Origin: Sphingomonas aracearum
Lineage (GTDB): Bacteria > Pseudomonadota > Alphaproteobacteria > Sphingomonadales > Sphingomonadaceae
DNA: 64,000 nucleotides
Direction of reading: 5' to 3'
Assembly (NCBI RefSeq): GCF_003345355.1
Contig: NZ_QQNB01000003.1
Span: forward strand, 186,001-250,000
Part shown: in pieces, positions 1-7,918 of the stretch
How the letters are laid out: each line of letters opens with the position of its first letter
How positions within the stretch are numbered: the stretch's first letter is position 1
The notes under the pieces: generated by a model
What the model saw: only the letters and a program-made list of their open reading frames with translations
Told to the model about the DNA's origin: nothing
The model's database searches: none
Position numbers and translations under genes: made by a program

Positions 1-170
1 CCCAGGTTGGAGCCGCGCAGGGCTCCGCCCATCGGCTTGGCGACACGGATGCGCGTGCCGGCGGGCAACACCACCTTGTCGGCGATCACGATGTCATGTT
101 CGAGGTCGAACTCCCCAGGAACACGAACAGGGGGGACGCGGGAGGGCGGAGTGTCGATCTGGTCGGTCAT
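1..170 (-). CDS. E: P2 GpE-like tail assembly protein, partial (runs off left edge)
   Basis: The first 56 codons of a gene that continues beyond the window. It begins MTDQIDTPPSRVPP and continues with a FDLEHDIVIADKV stretch and GTRIRVAKPMGGALRG, which resembles the short phage tail assembly proteins of the GpE/Mu gp41 type that help load the tape-measure protein. The ATG lies 78 bp downstream of the tube gene stop, the position of E after FII in P2. The call rests on the N-terminal sequence plus gene order; the C-terminus cannot be seen. Confidence 0.7.
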   Translation of the reverse strand, partial: MTDQIDTPPSRVPPVRVPGEFDLEHDIVIADKVVLPAGTRIRVAKPMGGALRGSNL

Positions 171-247
171 GAAGCAAATCCTGCAAAGGCTTGGCGCCGG
201 CCGCATGGTGCGGTCGCCGGCGCCGGAGAGAGGGGATGAGGCGGCGC

Positions 248-760
248 CTATTCGAGGCCCATCGCCGCGCGATGTTCGGCCATCAGGTCCACGCCGCCGA
301 CGAACTCGACCATCCCGAGCACGTCGATCTCGATCTCGGTGACGCCGTTCCAGACCAGCTTGTAGTAGCTGAGCTGGCTCTTGACCTTGAACTCGGAGGA
401 TTCCCCGGGCTTCCACTCGCCCATGTCGATCTCTTCGTGCCGGCCGCGCGTGACGATCTCGACCGTGTCGACCTGGCCGGTGTCATCGTTCTGGAAGCTG
501 CCGACGAAGCGCTGCAGCACGCCGCCCAGCTGCAGCATGCCGTGCTGGCGCAGGATATCGCGCATGGGGCCGCCATAGGTGGCCTCCATTTCGAGCGGCT
601 CGCCGCCCATGTCGATCTTCACCGGGCGGTTCATGCCGCCGCCGCGATAGTCCTCGAGCTTGCGGGTGAGCTTGGGCACGGTGATCGAGACGGTCTCGCC
701 GATATAGGCCTGCCCTTCGTTGAAGGTCATGGCCTGCTTGAGCTTGGAGGGGAACGCCAT
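248..760 (-). CDS. FII: Phage major tail tube protein (P2 FII family)
   Basis: Forms the inner tube of the contractile tail, through which DNA passes. The 170 residues match the length of P2 FII (about 172). The N-terminus MAFPSKLKQAMTFNEGQAYI and the middle (PVKIDMGGEPLEMEATYGG, then a VEIVTRGRHEEID segment) are characteristic of the family. It lies 48 bp after the sheath gene in the same direction, the usual FI-FII order, so sheath and tube are probably made from one transcript. Confidence 0.93.
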   Translation of the reverse strand: MAFPSKLKQAMTFNEGQAYIGETVSITVPKLTRKLEDYRGGGMNRPVKIDMGGEPLEMEATYGGPMRDILRQHGMLQLGGVLQRFVGSFQNDDTGQVDTVEIVTRGRHEEIDMGEWKPGESSEFKVKSQLSYYKLVWNGVTEIEIDVLGMVEFVGGVDLMAEHRAAMGLE

Positions 761-808
761 GGAGCGGGATCCTTGTGGTGGTCAGGGGGAGAGCGGGGCG
801 ACCGGCGA

Positions 809-1981
809 TCAGGCAGCGGTGGCGAGGCTGGTGAAGTCGGCGAAGAACTCGTCCGTGATCTCCTGCTCGAGCCCGAGCGCCTCCAAGGGCGGCACGAAGG
901 TGTAGCGATAGGAGATCGTGACCTTGCCGAGCTTGAGGCTGGCGACCGGGTTCTTGTCGGGCACGAACTCGGCCGCGCCGCCCAGCAGCTGGCCGGCGCG
1001 CTTCAGGGCGCGGAGCTTCTCGTTGATCTGCTCGACGATATCCTTTGCCAAGCTGGGCAGCAGCGGCTTGTCGATCGCCCAGATCAGGCCGAGCGCGACG
1101 GTGTCGGCGAGGATCTGGGCGGTGCGGGCCGCGCTCTCGAAGGCGAAGTCGCTGTCCTTCAGCGCGCAGGTGCGGTTGCCCCAGAATCGCAGGGCGCCGC
1201 CCAGGCGGACAACGGTGACCAGCTCGGAGGCGTTCAGCACGTTGGCGTCGGACGCCTCGTCCTGGACGTCGAAGGTCACGTCTGCGGTGAGCCCGTCGAT
1301 GTCGTTGAGCGCGACGTTCGAGAGCGTCTTGTGCCAGCCCTGCGCCTGGTCGATCGCCACGCGGGCGCCCATGGCGACGGCAGCGACCGGCACGGGGATG
1401 CTGGCGCCGTTTGCGCCATAGGGGGCGGTGACGCCCGGCCAAAGCAGCGTCAGCTCGCGCGCGTCGGGGAAGAGGGCGCGGTGGGCGATGGCCTCGCCGC
1501 GATCGTCGCCGATCGCCGCGGCATAGACGCGCGCGCGCAGCTTCTTGGCGACTGCGACCAGGCCGGTGGTGACCGCCTCGTCTTCAAGGCCGGGGGCGCC
1601 GATGATACGCGGGTGCAGATCGAGCTGCGCCGAGGCGGTGAGCAGCGCCTGCATGCCCGTCTTAACGCCGGCCTCGTCCGTGCCGATCACGGCGGTTGCG
1701 GTCGCGCCTGCATTGGCGCCTGGCGCCACGCGCACTACGACGATCGGCGCGGTGACCTGGCCGGCGATACCGCGCAGGGCAGCAGCGAGCGTGCCCGTGG
1801 CGCCGGCCTTGGCGATGGCGTCGGCGATGTTGGTCACCTTGACGGCGGTGTCGAGGGGGAAGGCGCCGGCGACCGCGTCGGGCGCCGTGGCGACTAGGCC
1901 GATCACGGCCGTGGCGATGGTGGCGATCGAGCGCGAGGGGTTCTTCACCTCGTTGACGCGGATCCCGTGAAGAAAGCTCAT
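809..1981 (-). CDS. FI: Phage tail sheath protein (P2 FI family)
   Basis: Contractile sheath subunit of a myovirus tail, 390 residues against about 396 in P2 FI. The start MSFLHGIRVNEV is the typical FI N-terminus, and its ATG overlaps the stop of the upstream baseplate W gene as ATGA, which fixes the start. Family features include the GIAGQVTAPIVVVRV segment near residue 75, the FWGNRTCA segment near residue 245 and a C-terminal domain with YRYTFVPPLE. The frame stays open upstream, but that part is shadow coding of gene V. Confidence 0.95.
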   Translation of the reverse strand: MSFLHGIRVNEVKNPSRSIATIATAVIGLVATAPDAVAGAFPLDTAVKVTNIADAIAKAGATGTLAAALRGIAGQVTAPIVVVRVAPGANAGATATAVIGTDEAGVKTGMQALLTASAQLDLHPRIIGAPGLEDEAVTTGLVAVAKKLRARVYAAAIGDDRGEAIAHRALFPDARELTLLWPGVTAPYGANGASIPVPVAAVAMGARVAIDQAQGWHKTLSNVALNDIDGLTADVTFDVQDEASDANVLNASELVTVVRLGGALRFWGNRTCALKDSDFAFESAARTAQILADTVALGLIWAIDKPLLPSLAKDIVEQINEKLRALKRAGQLLGGAAEFVPDKNPVASLKLGKVTISYRYTFVPPLEALGLEQEITDEFFADFTSLATAA

Positions 1982-2355
1982 GGCTGGGCCTTTCGAGTGA
2001 GCGCCGACAGGGCGCGGATGGTGGAGGAGACGGAGAAGGGCGGGGCGCCCGGCACGTCCGTGCGGCGGCCGGTAACGGTGAGGACGGCCGATTGCGGCGT
2101 GTCGCCGGCGGAAAGCTGCACGCGCCGGATGCGGGCGCGGCCCTCCTGGCGCATCAGCGCCTGGGCTGCCGCGGCGAAGATCCGCAGGCGGCCGAGCGGG
2201 TTGTTCGGCTGGTCGAGCAGCTCGGGCACGCTGCTGCCATAGTCGCGGCGCCCGCAGCGCGTGCCGATCGGCGTGCCGATGATGTCGGCGATCGACTGCG
2301 CCAGGTGATCGGCGCCGGCCAGCGGCTTGCCGGTGTGGCGGTCCATGCCGTTCAT
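1978..2355 (-). CDS. W: Baseplate assembly protein W (GpW/gp25 family)
   Basis: Wedge protein of the contractile-tail baseplate, 125 residues, of the GpW/gp25 lysozyme-like family. The N-terminal MNGMDRHTGKPLAG and the central GTRCGRRDYGSSVPELLDQP segment are diagnostic; the RRDYGS...L.D.P signature is shared with P2 W and T4 gp25. It overlaps gene V at its start and the sheath gene at its stop. It therefore sits in a V-W-FI-FII operon instead of the V-W-J-I order of P2. Confidence 0.93.
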   Translation of the reverse strand: MNGMDRHTGKPLAGADHLAQSIADIIGTPIGTRCGRRDYGSSVPELLDQPNNPLGRLRIFAAAAQALMRQEGRARIRRVQLSAGDTPQSAVLTVTGRRTDVPGAPPFSVSSTIRALSALTRKAQP

Positions 2356-2936
2356 TGCGGCGGCCCCGAAATCCCGCCGCCCGCCTGGACGCCGGTATGC
2401 TTGTGGCTCTTGAGGCTCTTGCCGCCGGCGACCACGTCATCGCTGGCGGTGAGCTTTCCTTGCAGATCCACGTCGCCTTCGACACGCAAGGGGCCTTTGA
2501 GGGTGATGCCGCCGCGAGCCTCAATGACGGCGGTGCCGCCGTCCGCAAGCGCGGCGTCGAGCGCGTGCTGCACGGGGTCGTAGCGGAGGACGGCGCCGTC
2601 CCCGAACATCAGGACGGTGGAGGTGTCGTTGCCGGCGTGCGGGTTGGCGTCGCTCGACAAGCTACCGAGGATGATGCCGCGGGTGGTATCGGCCTCCGGG
2701 CAGAGCAGGAGCACCTGTTCGCCGATCGAGGGGGGCGACCAGGCGCTCGTCTTGCCGAGGCGGGGTGCCAGCCAGGGCACGTCACCAGTGAGCAGATCCT
2801 CGCCGTCCTCGCCTTCGCCGACGAGCTGGACACGGGCGGTGCCAGCGGCGAGATCGACAGACACGACAACGCCTTCGCGCGCGAGATCGCCGATCAGCCG
2901 TTGAATGTCGCGGGGGTCCGCCATGGCAGCGACCAT
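2352..2936 (-). CDS. V: Baseplate spike protein V (membrane-puncturing tail tip)
   Basis: Central spike at the tip of the tail that pierces the host envelope, 194 residues (P2 V is 211). The N-terminal half is an OB-fold domain (VVVSVDLAAGTARVQLVG, then WWAPS-like WSPPSIGEQVLLLCP). The middle is a predicted beta-helix stem. The C-terminus carries the SHKHTG histidine motif that binds an iron ion at the spike apex in P2 and phi92. Start choice is between this codon and an in-frame ATG four codons later (MADPRDIQRL). An Ogr-like palindrome lies 44 bp (centre) upstream. Confidence 0.94.
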   Translation of the reverse strand: MVAAMADPRDIQRLIGDLAREGVVVSVDLAAGTARVQLVGEGEDGEDLLTGDVPWLAPRLGKTSAWSPPSIGEQVLLLCPEADTTRGIILGSLSSDANPHAGNDTSTVLMFGDGAVLRYDPVQHALDAALADGGTAVIEARGGITLKGPLRVEGDVDLQGKLTASDDVVAGGKSLKSHKHTGVQAGGGISGPPQ

Positions 2937-2970
2937 GCGCGGCCGGGTCGGAGAGGCGAGGGGGCGGTCG

Positions 2971-2989
2971 TGTAGAATGGCTTTCTACA
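2971..2989. promoter_or_regulatory. Ogr-type late activator site upstream of V
   Basis: A perfect palindrome TGTAGAA-N5-TTCTACA, extended to 9-bp arms by a flanking CG on each side. It ends 34 bp before the V start and has no T-tract, so it is not a terminator. P2 late promoters are activated by Ogr at TGT-N12-ACA elements; here the spacing is TGT-N13-ACA. The same element recurs at 7350 and 16718. Identification as the activator site is inference from sequence and position. Confidence 0.6.
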
Positions 2990-3010
2990 CGAGCTGCCCC
3001 GGCTCACTTA

Positions 3011-4825
3011 TTAGGCGAGACCTACGTCATAGAGGTTCCCCGCGCGACTGGATCCCTGCACCCAGGAGAACGTGTAGGACAGAAAACGCACTGGATCGTC
3101 TGCCGCGACACCCTGCACGTTGGCAAAGATCTGAAGCGCCTGCGATGTCTGGCCGGTGATGCCGATCGCCAGCGTGGCCCCGCCCTCGACATCAGCGGAT
3201 TGTACCAATTTCACGCTGCCGTCCAAGGCGAGACCGGCGAGCGATCGGACCACAACCAGGTATTCCCGGGAGAACGTGGTGTACCCGACGCCGTTGACGT
3301 CGATGCGGGCAAAAGTCGTCGTCAGTCGCCCGGTCAGCACGTTGAGATTCGAGACAACCGGCAGAGCATCCGAAAGGTTTATCGTCAGCAGGTAATTCAG
3401 GCCGAGGACCGGCGTGATCTGCTTCGATGTGAGTTGCCCCGCGCGGATAGAGTGGACGAGGTTGCGGTTGTGCCCCCGGACCTGGGCCTGCGAGGGCACG
3501 CGGGTTGGCAGATAAAAGTCGCAGTCCGTGAAGGAAATGGCGCCCTCTACATCCCAGCCGTACGGGACTTCGCCGACCGCCTGGGTGAAGTGGCAGCTAG
3601 TGAAGGCGATGGTGCCTCCGTTCGCGAGCGCCGCCCCGAGACCACCGGTTCTGCGGCTGCGCAGCAGGACCGGATGGGTGTTCTCGAAATAGCAGGAGAT
3701 GAAGCTGATGTTGCGGACGTTCTGAAGATTGATCGTCGCCTTGTCGGGCTGCGTGGAATCACCGCCACCCTCGAAGCGCGTGCCTACGCAGACGAGTGCC
3801 TCGACGCCGTTCAGGTCAAGTGCGGCCTCAGCCAGATTCTTGAACGCTCCACCGAAAATGAAGATGGCGTTGCTGGTATGCTCCTTCACCCAAATGCCGC
3901 GGGTGCATTGGTCGAACTCGACGTTCCTCAACTCGGTGGTCTGGAACAGCCGCTCGCAAACGATCCCGGCCTGTGTCTGGCCGAAGAACGTCACGTCCTG
4001 GAACCTGATATCGTCGCAGCCGCCAGTGGCGTCGATATGATATCCGGCGGTCCCACCCCACAAAGCGATCTGGCGAATGGTTTGGAAAAGAGCGCCACCG
4101 GAATCGGCGTTCGTCAGGAGAGGAAAGGCACGGTTCCCATCCACGTAGCTCTGCAGCTTCGTTGCGCGTGGCCCGTCGCCGGACAGGACGGCGCTGTTCG
4201 GCATCTTGAAGGATCGTGTCTGGCTATATTGCCCTCGGGGCAGATGGGCGTGTCCGGCGACATCGCGATGATCCGATGCGCTCTGCGCGAACAGCTGTTC
4301 GAGGATGGTGGTGGCGTCTTCCGCGTATTCGCCGCGCAGGCCCGCGATGAAGGCGTCGAGCTGCGACGAGCCGGTGATGCGATCCAGCGCGGTGCCAGCG
4401 GAGATCTGACGATACGAAACGCTGTTCGCATTCTGTCGGACCAGCGCACCTGTGGCCAGCGGCACCGCAGTCAGCTTGACCTTGTCGCCGCTCACGAAGT
4501 CAGCGGCGTACTGGACACCGCTGAAATCCCCGAGCTTGTAGAAATAGGGGGCCGCCGGGAACCCGCTGGTGTCTGCAGCGTCGGGCGCGAAATGGTACGA
4601 CCGGTTTGTAACCGGGGCCGCCTGGAGAGCGGCAAGGCGGGTGTAGGTGCTGTTGGCCGGCCCGGTGTCCCCCTGGTCGCCCTTGTACCATGCTTGCAGA
4701 TAGGGAACGATCGCGCTGCGCAGGACCGCCAGCGTCATGCGCTTGGCGGTGCCGCCCTGCACGACGGGCAGGATTTCCCCGCCGGCGAGATCCTCGGCGA
4801 TCGGCATCGTGGAAATCTTGGCCAT
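3011..4825 (-). CDS. Tail spike with predicted right-handed beta-helix
   Basis: A 604-residue receptor-binding protein, probably a surface-polysaccharide spike. The N-terminus (MAKISTMPIAEDLAGGEILP) is of the type that anchors phage tail fibres, followed by a short collagen-like GDQGDTGPA. From about residue 180 to 420 there are short beta-rich rungs ending in RFQDVTFFG, LRNVEFDQC, ISFISCYFEN, IAFTSCHF and ISFTDCDF, the recurrent pattern of a pectate-lyase-like parallel beta-helix. The C-terminus is a separate domain. The ATG follows the collar-fibre gene by 5 bp. Host specificity and any enzymatic activity cannot be told from sequence. Confidence 0.82.
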   Translation of the reverse strand: MAKISTMPIAEDLAGGEILPVVQGGTAKRMTLAVLRSAIVPYLQAWYKGDQGDTGPANSTYTRLAALQAAPVTNRSYHFAPDAADTSGFPAAPYFYKLGDFSGVQYAADFVSGDKVKLTAVPLATGALVRQNANSVSYRQISAGTALDRITGSSQLDAFIAGLRGEYAEDATTILEQLFAQSASDHRDVAGHAHLPRGQYSQTRSFKMPNSAVLSGDGPRATKLQSYVDGNRAFPLLTNADSGGALFQTIRQIALWGGTAGYHIDATGGCDDIRFQDVTFFGQTQAGIVCERLFQTTELRNVEFDQCTRGIWVKEHTSNAIFIFGGAFKNLAEAALDLNGVEALVCVGTRFEGGGDSTQPDKATINLQNVRNISFISCYFENTHPVLLRSRRTGGLGAALANGGTIAFTSCHFTQAVGEVPYGWDVEGAISFTDCDFYLPTRVPSQAQVRGHNRNLVHSIRAGQLTSKQITPVLGLNYLLTINLSDALPVVSNLNVLTGRLTTTFARIDVNGVGYTTFSREYLVVVRSLAGLALDGSVKLVQSADVEGGATLAIGITGQTSQALQIFANVQGVAADDPVRFLSYTFSWVQGSSRAGNLYDVGLA

Positions 4826-4830
4826 CGTCG

Positions 4831-5808
4831 TCAGATCCGCATGATGAAGAAGAGGGCAAGCGACGGCTGGGTCACGTCCAGCGTCACCGAATGGCGATGA
4901 TCGGGGACGGCATCGATCGTGACGGGGTGGGCGTGACCGGGATCCTGCAGCGATGCACTGGTCACCGATTTGCCGCTGCCGCCACCGGCCGTCTGGTTCG
5001 ATACGGGCGCGCTGACGGTGACGCCGGTTGTCGCACTGTCGGTGCGGCCCGTGGGGGTATGCCCGCCGGCATTGGTCGTTTCCGCCGTGCAAGAAGACCC
5101 GCCGAACTTCTCGCCAAGCTCGCGGGCGCCGCCGGCGCCGACCGGCACGCGATCGCGCAGATCGGGCAGGGTGATCGGGCCGGAGCCGTCGCTGCGCTGC
5201 ACCTTTCGGCCGTCGCAGATCGCCCAGCCGGACGGGACCCCGTTCGCAGCGCCGAACCAAAGAGTGGTGACGCCGACCGGCAGGAAGGCGCGAAGGCCCA
5301 GCGGCGTGACGAAAGCGTGATCTTCCGTACCGGCCGCCACCTGGTCTCGTGAGGCGATCTTGGCGACGCCTGCCGTTTCCCGCGTGGCCGGCGGGTTCAG
5401 GAAGTTGGTGTCTCCGAAGCGCAGCTCTGCCGTGGTGCCGGTTGGAAAGGCGATGTCGAGCGCCACCAGCATGGTGGTGAGAGGCGATTTCTCAACGATC
5501 GCCTCGTCCTGCCCATAGACACCGAAGAGGGTGCCATCGGCGAGAAATAGCCCGAAGCCGGTTGCGCTGTACCCGACTTCCGCTTCGTCGCGCACGGTCA
5601 TATGAACGACATTGTCGCCGATCGCCGAGCCGGAAATGGTGTTGATGCGTCGGAATTCGCCGGGCAGCACCTCCAAGGTGGGCGCCGCTACGAACGGAGC
5701 GGCGGTGAGGCCGACGCTGGAGATAGTGAGATCGAGATCCTGGTCGAGCTGTGCCGCGGTGAAGCGCTGCAAACCGGCGAGAGTGATGACGAGCGCAAGG
5801 GGCGTCAT
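4831..5808 (-). CDS. Tail fibre protein with phage collar domain (H-like)
   Basis: A 325-residue distal tail protein. The N-terminal half resembles tail-fibre N-terminal domains of P2-like phages (LTISSVGLTAAPFVAAP and a DTNFLNPPATRETAGVAKIA repeat typical of fibre shafts). Around residue 205 begins a collar domain (WFGAANGVPSGWAICDG, then ITLPDLRDRVPVGAG). A histidine-rich tail follows (GHAHPVTI, DHRHSV), which in such fibres may bind metal. The ATG overlaps the stop of gene I (ATGA). It sits where P2 has gene H. Confidence 0.85.
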   Translation of the reverse strand: MTPLALVITLAGLQRFTAAQLDQDLDLTISSVGLTAAPFVAAPTLEVLPGEFRRINTISGSAIGDNVVHMTVRDEAEVGYSATGFGLFLADGTLFGVYGQDEAIVEKSPLTTMLVALDIAFPTGTTAELRFGDTNFLNPPATRETAGVAKIASRDQVAAGTEDHAFVTPLGLRAFLPVGVTTLWFGAANGVPSGWAICDGRKVQRSDGSGPITLPDLRDRVPVGAGGARELGEKFGGSSCTAETTNAGGHTPTGRTDSATTGVTVSAPVSNQTAGGGSGKSVTSASLQDPGHAHPVTIDAVPDHRHSVTLDVTQPSLALFFIMRI

Positions 5809-6452
5809 GGAGTGGTATCCAGAAAGGAGTTGTGATCGTCCTGCAGCGGCTCCCCGGTCTCGTCGGTGAGCAGCGCGGCCCAAGGCTGGCTGCGGTCCTC
5901 GGTGAATGCCATCTCGTGGCGAGCGAAGCTGGCGACGCGGGCGGCGCCTGCGATGCCGATGAAGCTGGCGACGGTGAGCTGCTGCACCATCTGGAAATGC
6001 TCGCGCAGCGGCTTGACGCGGTGTACCTCGGTGAGGATCGCCTCTGCGAAGCGCGCGGTACTGCGCTCGCCGCCCTTGCCGTCGAGCGGCAGGATCACGT
6101 CAAAGGTGTGCGGATCACGTCGCGGCTGCGCCTGATGCCATTCGACCAGTTCGAGCAGCCGATCGAAACGGTCGAGCACGGTACGCAGCGAGGCGCGCGT
6201 GCCCTTGCGACGGTGCAGCTCGATCGACTGGGCGACCGCGGCGCGCTTCATGGTTTCGGTCCAGCTCGCATCCCAGCCGTCGACCGCCAGCGACCAGGCG
6301 AGCCATGGCAGGATTTCGGTCGAACAGAGCGCCGGATCCCAGAGGCTGGCGAGATTCGCTTCGATCTCGGCCGCGCGGGCGGTCGCCAGCTCGACGGAGC
6401 GTTCGAGCGGGGTGGCGTTCGGCGGGAGGAGCGAGGTGGCGTCAGCCATCAT
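5805..6452 (-). CDS. I: Phage tail protein I (baseplate)
   Basis: Baseplate protein of the P2 GpI family, 215 residues. The diagnostic motif lies in the N-terminal half: LPWLAWSLAVDGWDASW followed by HRRKGTRASLRTVLD, matching the LAW..SVD.W...W and H..KGT..A.....L signature of the family. It begins inside the 3' end of gene J, an 11-bp overlap, as in P2 where J and I are adjacent. Two consecutive ATG codons open the frame, and either may be used. Confidence 0.93.
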   Translation of the reverse strand: MMADATSLLPPNATPLERSVELATARAAEIEANLASLWDPALCSTEILPWLAWSLAVDGWDASWTETMKRAAVAQSIELHRRKGTRASLRTVLDRFDRLLELVEWHQAQPRRDPHTFDVILPLDGKGGERSTARFAEAILTEVHRVKPLREHFQMVQQLTVASFIGIAGAARVASFARHEMAFTEDRSQPWAALLTDETGEPLQDDHNSFLDTTP

Positions 6453-7299
6453 AGCCGCCGTGCGTGAGCGCGATCGAGCTGCACCAGGCGGCCTGTCGTG
6501 GGTCGCAGACGATGTCGGCGCTCGGCTGGGCGAGCACCACGCGCTGCACGCCCGGCACCGTCAGGGCGGCGTAGAGGCCGGAGAGCGTCACGTCGCGGCC
6601 GAGTTTGCGGCTGTCGGCGAGATAGGCGTCGAGCGACGTGCGCGAGGCGGCGAGCAGCAGCGCGGCGTCGGGGCCGGAATAGGTGTAGATCTGCGCCTCG
6701 ATAGCGAACGGCACGACCTGCGCGCTGGCGACGGTGACAAGGTCTCCGAGCGGCCGGATCGTGTCGGCGGTGACGATCGCGGCGACGGCGGCGGTCAGCT
6801 CGGGCGAAGCGGCGCCGTTCCCGATCGCCGACAGGACAGAGACGAGCACCTCGCCCGGCGCCGGGCTGATCGCACTAGCGTCGAGCACGTCCGGATGCGC
6901 CGACTTGGCGTGGAAGACATAGGCGAGCCGCGGGCCGGCGACGGAGAAGGCGTTGGGGGCGAGCACGATGCGCTTGCGGAAGGGATCGTCGGCCTCGGCA
7001 TCCAGGCGTGAGACGCCGACGAGCGCCGCCAGCTGATCGAGGTTGGCGCCCGTGGCATAGGCGGTCATCACCTGCCGAGCGCGTTCGTTGAAGGTCTGGC
7101 GGAGCAGCAGCTCGCGGTATGCGGCCGCCTGCAGCACCTTCACCGCGGGATCGGAATCGACCGTGGCATCAAAGCCGGGCAGGCGCACCTGCAACTCGGC
7201 GATCATCTGCGCGAGGATCGTCTCGTAATCGAGCTGCTCTACGATCGTCGGCGCGGGCAGGCGCGAGAGATCGACGGTGGAGAGGGTCGGCGCGAGCAT
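6442..7299 (-). CDS. J: Baseplate assembly protein J
   Basis: Edge-of-baseplate wedge protein, 285 residues (P2 J is about 302). It opens STVDLSRLPAPTIVEQLDYE and contains the family segment TVDSDPAVKVLQAAAYRELLLRQ, then an ALVGVSRLDAEADDPFRKRI segment. These match the P2 J pattern of LE.LP...E...SDPA.K.L...AYRE...RQ. It is the first gene after an Ogr-like palindrome whose centre lies 60 bp upstream, so it probably heads its own late operon J-I-fibre-spike. Confidence 0.93.
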   Translation of the reverse strand: MLAPTLSTVDLSRLPAPTIVEQLDYETILAQMIAELQVRLPGFDATVDSDPAVKVLQAAAYRELLLRQTFNERARQVMTAYATGANLDQLAALVGVSRLDAEADDPFRKRIVLAPNAFSVAGPRLAYVFHAKSAHPDVLDASAISPAPGEVLVSVLSAIGNGAASPELTAAVAAIVTADTIRPLGDLVTVASAQVVPFAIEAQIYTYSGPDAALLLAASRTSLDAYLADSRKLGRDVTLSGLYAALTVPGVQRVVLAQPSADIVCDPRQAAWCSSIALTHGGYDG

Positions 7300-7349
7300 G
7301 GTGCCCGCCTTGGTTGGGCGGGCGCGGGTGCGTGGCTAGGCGTCGCTCA

Positions 7350-7368
7350 TGTAGAATTGCATTCTACA
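7350..7368. promoter_or_regulatory. Ogr-type late activator site upstream of J
   Basis: A perfect palindrome TGTAGAA-TTGCA-TTCTACA, extended by flanking CA and TG to 9-bp arms. It stands before gene J. The TAG stop codon of the accessory gene on the right lies inside its right arm, so insertion of that gene left the operator intact. Same element as at 2971 and 16718. Confidence 0.6.
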
Positions 7369-7831
7369 TGGGGAGCGTGATCGTCCTGAGCATCGGGTTG
7401 TCCATGGACGTCTCGTCCGGGTTTCGATCCTTGTAGGCATCCCAAGCGGCCTGGAGTGCCTCGCCGAGAGCCCTCCAAACTTCCTTGTCGTGAACCTTGT
7501 TTTCGATAAAGAAGTAGAAGTCCGCCTGCGTAATCTCACGAACGTCCCGCATTACTTCGACGTGGGTTGTTAACTCGCGCTCCTTCGCGTGGCCGCCCAA
7601 CGCTGCTCGCATGCCCGCGACGAACCTGGCCGCGCCTGCCGGTGATCCGTCAGCAAGCTGCAGAGTGACGATGCAGCCAAAATGGTCACCATCCCATGTC
7701 TTTCCATTAGAATACTTGATTCTGATGTAAAAGCCAGTTTGACTCCGCGATATATAACAATAGGCGTATTGCTTATCTTGGTATGTGTGCTGGATTTGCC
7801 CGCTTCCGGAATCATCCAATTGTATGGACAT
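7364..7831 (-). CDS. Unknown accessory protein between tail genes S and J
   Basis: A 155-residue protein of no recognised family. It is rich in aromatic and charged residues (YQDKQYAYCYISRSQTGFY near the start, QADFYFFIENKVHDKE in the middle), has no signal peptide or membrane segment, and its base composition is visibly lower in GC than its neighbours. A strong ribosome site (AGGAGCAGGAGA) precedes the ATG, and an 18-bp palindrome lies just upstream. It sits in the tail region like the Z/fun exclusion gene of P2, although P2 carries that between G and FI. A lysogenic-conversion or anti-phage role is only inference. Confidence 0.7.
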   Translation of the reverse strand: MSIQLDDSGSGQIQHTYQDKQYAYCYISRSQTGFYIRIKYSNGKTWDGDHFGCIVTLQLADGSPAGAARFVAGMRAALGGHAKERELTTHVEVMRDVREITQADFYFFIENKVHDKEVWRALGEALQAAWDAYKDRNPDETSMDNPMLRTITLPM

Positions 7832-7856
7832 AAACTCTCCTGCTCCTTGTTGCCCT

Positions 7857-7874
7857 ATTGTCTAGTATGACAAT
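7857..7874. promoter_or_regulatory. Palindrome upstream of the S-J accessory gene
   Basis: ATTGTC-TAGTAT-GACAAT, a perfect 6-bp-arm inverted repeat centred 34 bp before the accessory gene start. The segment is AT-rich and includes a possible -10-like CATACT on the minus strand. It could be an operator for expression independent of the late operon. No clear -35 element was found. Confidence 0.35.
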
Positions 7875-7918
7875 CGGGTGAAAGAGCGTCTATATTCTGT
7901 GACGCACTCTGTAGATCA

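Noticed and set aside
191..1897. Plus-strand frame of over 560 codons across the tube and sheath genes
   Set aside because: It is antisense to two well-conserved phage structural genes and has no domain of its own.
2971..2989. Late-gene palindrome read as a transcription terminator
   Set aside because: It has no T-tract and has identical copies upstream of operon starts, not after operon ends.
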